Below, in pieces: positions 6,327 through 9,750 of a DNA stretch of 9,750 bases (positions within the stretch are counted from its first letter, which is position 1; the number at the start of each line of letters is the position of its first letter). The position numbers and the translations under genes are program-made. Source of the DNA: Deltaproteobacteria bacterium (lineage in GTDB: Bacteria > Desulfobacterota > Desulfobacteria > Desulfobacterales > ETH-SRB1); the NCBI GenBank assembly GCA_030611115.1, contig JAUWQK010000030.1, positions 1 to 9,750 on the forward strand, given 5' to 3'. Under the pieces are notes generated by a model that was not told where the DNA came from, did not search any database, and was given only the letters and a program-made list of their open reading frames with translations.

Positions 6327-6488
6327 CTAATTCTCAACTATCTTTAAGATGTTTTTACATTCCAGTGCAACATCAACATGATCAATCAGCTCATAAAGAG
6401 ATCCCCTTGACTGGCGACAATACTGTATACTTTTGCATCTCTTCCAAACTTCCAAATCTCGAAAATCGTTGTATTTTGATTCTCCCAT
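6327..6488 (-). pseudogene. Four-helix-bundle (S23/IVP-like) protein with internal deletion, 53 codons
   Basis: The ORF from the ATG at 6486-6488 to the TAG at 6327-6329 begins MGESKYNDFRDLEVWKRCK. This is the characteristic first-helix start of four-helix-bundle proteins related to the 23S rRNA intervening-sequence protein. It then jumps to IQYCRQSRGSLYELIDHV, a third-helix motif that in intact members lies some 60 residues later, and ends DVALECKNILKIVEN. The usual length is 110-125 residues, so the rest of helix 1, helix 2 and the AEGY/AEGF-type loop are gone, while the frame and both ends are kept. No ribosome-binding site is evident, and the ATG lies in the last unit of the 8-bp tract. 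It is either a remnant or a deleted mini-protein. It sits 50 bp upstream of wecB. Confidence 0.75.
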
Positions 6489-6530
6489 TCAACCATTTAA
6501 CCATTCAACGAATTGACCATTCAACCATTT
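6483..6530. repeat. 8-bp tandem tract, copy 3
   Basis: Units of exactly 8 bp are TCCCATTC, AACCATTT, AACCATTC, AACGAATT, GACCATTC and AACCATTT. As in copy 2, the last unit runs into the stop codon of a wecB-derived 3' end. The other end supplies the ATG of the four-helix-bundle remnant. Confidence 0.75.
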
Positions 6531-6659
6531 AACGAACACCTGAATTCAAAATAATTTTCCATATCCTCTCAGCCGCTCGACCATCCCATTTGGGAGGCAC
6601 TGAGAATGTCTTCCCTTTCTTCGCACAGCTTCTCAAATCCTACCATTATCCTGGCGGTC
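6529..6659 (-). pseudogene. wecB: Remnant of a second wecB, internally deleted
   Basis: Two blocks match the intact wecB in the same order and orientation. Positions 6523-6606 equal 5173-5256 with 81 of 84 identities, covering the last 25 codons, the stop codon and the first tract unit. Positions 6622-6659 equal 6027-6064 with 37 of 38 identities, covering TARIMVGFEKLCEE. About 770 bp between them is missing, and a short unmatched join at 6607-6621 puts the blocks in different frames. All four base differences in the matched blocks are synonymous. This suggests that the two copies diverged as working genes before this one was lost. It lies directly behind the AbiEii stop codon. Confidence 0.92.
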
Positions 6660-6720
6660 AGTGGTTATTCTCCGAATCCAAAAGATGCAGTGGAACTTCA
6701 ACCTTTTCATGTGTCAGTAT

Positions 6721-7581
6721 TTATTTTCTTCCCGGTTCAGAATTGAGTTTTTCTATTTTGTGCACAAAAAATTTTTCACTCCACAAGCTCAGGCTATGCT
6801 GCTCCGACGGTCTGAGAAATCGTTGAACATCAGTTGCTGCAGTCTGCCAGTCTATATGGGCTGCTTTTCGGGTCAACTCATGTTTCAGCCATTTTATATT
6901 TAGATCTATTTTCTGGTTTGCCCATGGTCCCCACTGAAACAAGGCCGCGTGCAAATGTGGGAGGTTGACCTGGACACTTTGCTTTACATACCAACTAAAA
7001 TCATACCAGTCCCTGCCTTTCAGATACTGCCTGCAAAGCAGTGCATGAATTTTTAATGAGAAATTACTGCTCAAATCCTGATGACAGACTTCGAAATCCA
7101 GAGGAAAATCCAGGTAGCTATATTCAAAACCGGAACCGGCCGGAGGGTCTACGTCAATCTCTAATTTGATTTTTTGTGTCTGTCTCGGGTTGTCTCTGAA
7201 AAATGACAGATTGAGCTGATTGCAGATTGAGTTATCTTTGATCAGGGCTTTCTTTACCCGTTGATCCATTCTACTTTTGTTCAATACCTCTGACTTTAAT
7301 CCAAATTCCTCAAAACAATCAAGCATACCATGAAGATAAACAGGCCAGGCAAATTCAGGATCAGGTACTTTCAATATAAAATCAAGATCTTCGGAAAACC
7401 TTGTCATTCTATATAAAATCCGCAGACTGGTACCTCCTTGGAATCCCGCCACTTCAAAAAAATCGGCGCGCCACAAACCATACAAGGCAATATCCTGAAG
7501 AATTTCTTTAATGGCATGCTCTTCTTCCATCTGATTTGCCGCCCCATAGGATGCAAATTTTTTTTGAATAAGGTCAATCAA
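6721..7581 (-). CDS. abiEii: AbiEii-family nucleotidyltransferase toxin
   Basis: The 286-residue protein shows the DUF1814/AbiEii motifs: GGTSLR at 49-54, then RFSEDLDF at 61-68 with the catalytic DxD pair D65/D67, IKLEIDVDPPAG at 138-149 and SLKIHALLCRQYLKGRDWYD at 175-194 with K177, D191 and D194. Members are nucleotidyltransferase toxins, some of which modify tRNA acceptor ends. As the AbiE system they stop growth during phage infection. The start is a TTG at 7579-7581, supported by GGGGAG with 7-base spacing. It overlaps the abiEi stop by 8 bp, so translation is coupled. The length is normal for the family and no key residue appears lost. The wecB remnant follows after 61 bp. Confidence 0.9.
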   Translation of the reverse strand: MIDLIQKKFASYGAANQMEEEHAIKEILQDIALYGLWRADFFEVAGFQGGTSLRILYRMTRFSEDLDFILKVPDPEFAWPVYLHGMLDCFEEFGLKSEVLNKSRMDQRVKKALIKDNSICNQLNLSFFRDNPRQTQKIKLEIDVDPPAGSGFEYSYLDFPLDFEVCHQDLSSNFSLKIHALLCRQYLKGRDWYDFSWYVKQSVQVNLPHLHAALFQWGPWANQKIDLNIKWLKHELTRKAAHIDWQTAATDVQRFLRPSEQHSLSLWSEKFFVHKIEKLNSEPGRK

Positions 7582-8227
7582 GGGTTAACTCCCCGCTGAG
7601 AAAAGATAGATACGATTTTACTCGCTTATGTTTGTAAACCAGTTCCAGTATTTTAATATCATTACCGGTAATGGCTGCTAATGATTCCGTATCGATTCGC
7701 AGTCCTTCCAAAAGCCAGTCCATTCCTTCCCAGAAGAGTTTTCTCAAACAGACCAGATCCATTAATGCCCTGCATGGTTTTGCCACCAGCATAGTCTGAC
7801 CATTTATCTGATATCTGTTCACCAGTTCCAGGAAATATTTCCGGTGAATTGCCAGGGGGTGAAAACTAAAAATCCCCATTTTTTCATGTTCAAATTTTCG
7901 GGATTTTCGACCGGGCACCACACTTGCCGTTGTAAAAACCGCTTCGGGAATCCACCCGTGGTAGGCTAATGCTGTCTCAAACGAAACATAGCTGCCAGGA
8001 GCAAGGGCCTGGGCCAAGGCAAATGGGTGGCACGGATAGTCGCGAAAGCGCTCATTGAGCATATACAAACCACGTTGAAATCGAAGCAATTCTCCAGTTT
8101 TTATAGCACGGTTAACCAAGCTATAACGGCGCTGTGCACTTCCCTTCACCAGCCGCTTCAATTGAGAAACTCTGAGGACTCTGTTGGTAAGCCCCTGCTC
8201 AATGATCTTATTCGTTATTGTATGCAT
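7574..8227 (-). CDS. abiEi: AbiEi-family antitoxin / transcriptional repressor
   Basis: This 217-residue antitoxin is the usual upstream partner of AbiEii. Residues 1-56 form a winged helix-turn-helix ending in LLRFQRGLYML. The following domain carries HPFALAQALAPGSYVSFETALAYHGWIPE at 67-95, typical of AbiEi, and LVAKPCRALMDLVCLRK at 147-163. Family members neutralise the toxin without tight binding (type IV) and repress the operon by binding inverted repeats near the promoter. The ATG at 8225-8227 has no clear ribosome-binding site. A TATTTT box 7 bases before it allows a nearly leaderless message, but the -35 is weak. The inverted repeat at 8241-8271 lies 14 bp upstream. Confidence 0.9.
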   Translation of the reverse strand: MHTITNKIIEQGLTNRVLRVSQLKRLVKGSAQRRYSLVNRAIKTGELLRFQRGLYMLNERFRDYPCHPFALAQALAPGSYVSFETALAYHGWIPEAVFTTASVVPGRKSRKFEHEKMGIFSFHPLAIHRKYFLELVNRYQINGQTMLVAKPCRALMDLVCLRKLFWEGMDWLLEGLRIDTESLAAITGNDIKILELVYKHKRVKSYLSFLSGELTLD

Positions 8228-8240
8228 ATTCTATAAAATA

Positions 8241-8271
8241 CCACATACTTTCAAAAACTGAAAGTATGTGG
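8241..8271. promoter_or_regulatory. Perfect 13-bp inverted repeat, candidate AbiEi operator
   Basis: CCACATACTTTCA at 8241-8253 and TGAAAGTATGTGG at 8259-8271 are perfect inverted copies around the 5-base centre AAAAC. The dyad is between the ATPase stop codon and the abiEi ATG, where AbiEi repressors are known to bind paired inverted repeats. It could instead act as a hairpin ending the ATPase transcript, but the stem is AT-rich and only TATTTTATAG follows, so an operator is the better reading. Confidence 0.6.
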
Positions 8272-8293
8272 GAAAACAAGTTGGCTGTCCTTC

Positions 8294-9511
8294 CTAAATA
8301 TGAGGTTTATATTTTTCATTATAAACTTTAAGACTCTTACTTTGCAGGTTAATCCCAGCTTTAGCCTCAACAGGATATATTATGTCATTAACTGAAAATA
8401 AAAAATCAACCTCGGCTTTGCCCTGGCTGGTCCAGTAGAACAAATTTGTCCGGAATTTTTCTATGAGCTGCTGGGCTACGTAGTTTTCAACCATTGCACC
8501 ATGAAAATGTGTAAAAATTGCATTTCCCCTTACTATCATATCCATTGAAATATTTGATATCGCTCCCAGCAATCCGATATCAAGAAGGAATATTTTGAAA
8601 AAGTCTGTTTTGGCGTAAGCCTCAAGAGGAAGTTTTGGGGTTGATACATTATAAGATTTATATAAAATTCCAGCGTCAATTAACCACTGGAGAGCATTTT
8701 CATAATTTCTGGCCCTGGCGCTCTTCCTAACAGCAGAAAAGATAAACTTCTTATTTTCTTTTGATAGATGAACCGGTATTGACTGCCATATTGAAGATAT
8801 TTTTATTATATCTGATTTTTCTGCGTGCTTGGAAAAATCAAGAAGATAAGAATCAATGATCTCTTTTTGAATTTGCCGGACGTTAACGAAACTGTTAGTT
8901 TTAAAGTAGGTATCTACTGCTTCAGGCATGCCTCCTGTAAAATAATAATACTTCAGGAGTTCTACCAGTTCAACATGGAAAGGCTCCGGAAAAGGTTCAA
9001 ACCAGTCTTTTTTACCTTCAATCAAATGCCGTAGAGACGTTTTATCAAGTGCATCAAGAAATTCCAGAAAAGACATAGGGTAAAGATTTAAAAAATTTAC
9101 CTGCCCTACGGGAAAGGATTTTTGACCGGCCAGTTTTATTCCCAGCAAGGATCCTGCTGCTATGACATGGTATTCATTGGCATTTTCTTTGAAATATTTT
9201 AATGCATTTAATGCATTAGCCGATGCCTGGATTTCATCAAAGACAATTAGACTCGAACCTGGCGATATTGTCACATTTGCATAAGCTGAAAGGTAGCTGA
9301 CAATTTTTTGTTTATCGAATCTGTGCATGAAAATTGCGTCAAGCGCCGGATCATCTTCAAAATTCAGATAAGCAAAATTATCATATTCCTTTCTTGCAAA
9401 TTCTTTAAGTATGTAAGTCTTTCCAACCTGCCTTGCCCCTTTTAGGATAAGCGGCTTGCGTAGTTCAGACTGTTTCCAGTTTAATAGCTTTTTATAAACA
9501 TTTCTTCTCAT
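8294..9511 (-). CDS. AAA+ ATPase with DUF4143-like C-terminal region, C-terminally shortened
   Basis: Numbered from the ATG at 9509-9511 (405 residues), the protein has MRRNVYKKLLNWK, Walker A GARQVGKT at 25-32, Walker B LIVFDEIQ at 88-95, a sensor-like AGSLLG at 119-124 and the winged-helix segment YYFTGGMPEAV at 189-199. The C-terminal PD-(D/E)XK-like module has E342, D369 in AEVDFLF, and E382/K384 in PVEAKAG. This large family of archaeal-type ATPases has no settled role. Membership of defence or toxin-like loci is common. Relatives usually run another 30-40 residues after the SLKVYNEKYKP segment, but here HI and a stop follow at once, so the 3' end looks replaced by abiE flanking DNA. An upstream TTG would add 12 residues, but it lies in the -35 box, so the ATG is preferred. 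Confidence 0.86.
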   Translation of the reverse strand: MRRNVYKKLLNWKQSELRKPLILKGARQVGKTYILKEFARKEYDNFAYLNFEDDPALDAIFMHRFDKQKIVSYLSAYANVTISPGSSLIVFDEIQASANALNALKYFKENANEYHVIAAGSLLGIKLAGQKSFPVGQVNFLNLYPMSFLEFLDALDKTSLRHLIEGKKDWFEPFPEPFHVELVELLKYYYFTGGMPEAVDTYFKTNSFVNVRQIQKEIIDSYLLDFSKHAEKSDIIKISSIWQSIPVHLSKENKKFIFSAVRKSARARNYENALQWLIDAGILYKSYNVSTPKLPLEAYAKTDFFKIFLLDIGLLGAISNISMDMIVRGNAIFTHFHGAMVENYVAQQLIEKFRTNLFYWTSQGKAEVDFLFSVNDIIYPVEAKAGINLQSKSLKVYNEKYKPHI

Positions 9512-9518
9512 AATGTTT

Positions 9519-9547
9519 AATATAGTTGGGAAAAAACAAAAAGTCAA
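9519..9547 (-). promoter_or_regulatory. Sigma70-like promoter of the AAA+ ATPase gene
   Basis: On the minus strand TTGACT (9542-9547) and TATATT (9519-9524) are separated by exactly 17 bases. Only 7 bases then precede the ATG at 9509-9511, so transcription would begin at or within a base or two of the start codon. This explains the lack of a ribosome-binding site. Confidence 0.7.
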
Positions 9548-9667
9548 TTCATAATTCCATAAATGTGCTTTTAGTCACTTTTCAGGAACCACTTTTGTGT
9601 TATTTAGCACACCTCTGGAACATTATTTCGGTGTCATCTGCAAGTCAGCATGAGACCTTTGCATAAC

Positions 9668-9744
9668 CCCAAATTTTGGTCATTGCGAGGAGCAAGTGAG
9701 CCTTTAGCCGCGAGCGAAGCGTGGCGGGACGTGGCCAATCTCGT
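9668..9744. repeat. Dispersed palindromic CATTGCGAG...GGCCAATCTC repeat
   Basis: GGTCATTGCGAGGAGCAAG at the left and GCGAGCGAAGCGTGGCGGGA followed by CGTGGCCAATCTC at the right belong to the widespread GTCATTGCGAGGAGCGAAGCGACGTGGCAATCTC-type repeat. The copy here is expanded by about 20 bp around CTTTAGCCGCGAGCG and has a doubled C in GGCCAATC. It holds no ORF. The left flank, 9548-9667, shows no gene. Confidence 0.6.
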
Positions 9745-9750
9745 GGCTTA

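Noticed and set aside
8241..8271. Intrinsic terminator of the ATPase gene
   Set aside because: The stem is strong but AT-rich, and it is not followed by a continuous U-run on the minus strand. Its position suits an operator better, though a dual role is not excluded.
9512..9547. N-terminal extension of the AAA+ ATPase from a TTG
   Set aside because: The codons would cover the -35 and -10 boxes, and the 12 extra residues are absent from the usual MRRNVYKK-type N-terminus.
9660..9750. tRNA or rRNA gene edge
   Set aside because: The sequence fits the known CATTGCGAG dispersed repeat and shows no cloverleaf or rRNA core motif.

Overview
The window looks like the accessory edge of an exopolysaccharide locus in a Gram-negative bacterium. 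A Wza-type periplasmic or outer-membrane export protein implies an outer membrane. Base composition is mixed: about 42-60% GC in parts of the polysaccharide genes and about 18-25% in the lines sampled from the VapBC pair. The species cannot be named from sequence alone. The combination of dispersed palindromic repeats, VapBC, AbiE, Fic, DUF4258, DUF4143-type ATPase and four-helix-bundle genes is common in Desulfobacterota-like and similar repeat-rich environmental genomes, but that is a weak inference. Every recognisable gene is on the minus strand, so biological order runs from high to low coordinates.

Layout in transcription order. (1) 9668-9744 holds a dispersed CATTGCGAG-type palindromic repeat. 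(2) 8294-9511 is an AAA+ ATPase with a DUF4143-type C-terminal region that ends early. It has a clear sigma70-like promoter placed for a leaderless or nearly leaderless message. (3) 7574-8227 and 6721-7581 form an AbiEi/AbiEii toxin-antitoxin operon with a perfect 13-bp inverted repeat just upstream. (4) 6327-6659 is a scar: a twice-cut remnant of a second wecB, an 8-bp tandem tract, and a four-helix-bundle gene reduced by an internal deletion to a clean 53-codon ORF. (5) 5179-6276 is an intact UDP-GlcNAc 2-epimerase (wecB), again followed by an 8-bp tract. (6) 4398-5073 is a chimera in which a DUF4258 gene fragment is joined out of frame to an internal fragment of a Gfo/Idh/MocA dehydrogenase. 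That fragment carries an in-frame insertion of a palindromic repeat. (7) 3436-4034 is an AT-rich VapBC pair with its own dyad operator. (8) 2469-3435 is a gene-poor stretch with a MITE-like palindromic element, a truncated and frameshifted Fic gene, and a third 8-bp tract. (9) 831-2468 is a WecA/MraY-family glycosyl-phosphate transferase with a roughly 200-residue membrane extension, and 11-589 is a short polysaccharide export protein.

How the parts fit. The WecA-like enzyme would start a lipid-linked oligosaccharide from a UDP-sugar. WecB would supply UDP-ManNAc, and the export protein would carry the finished polymer out. Three toxin or maintenance modules (AbiE, VapBC and the DUF4143 ATPase) plus fragments of Fic, DUF4258 and four-helix-bundle genes have been inserted among these genes. 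The main unexplained structure is that the 8-bp AACCATTT tracts lie exactly at or beside the ends of nearly all the broken genes. This suggests that the tracts mark or promote the rearrangements.
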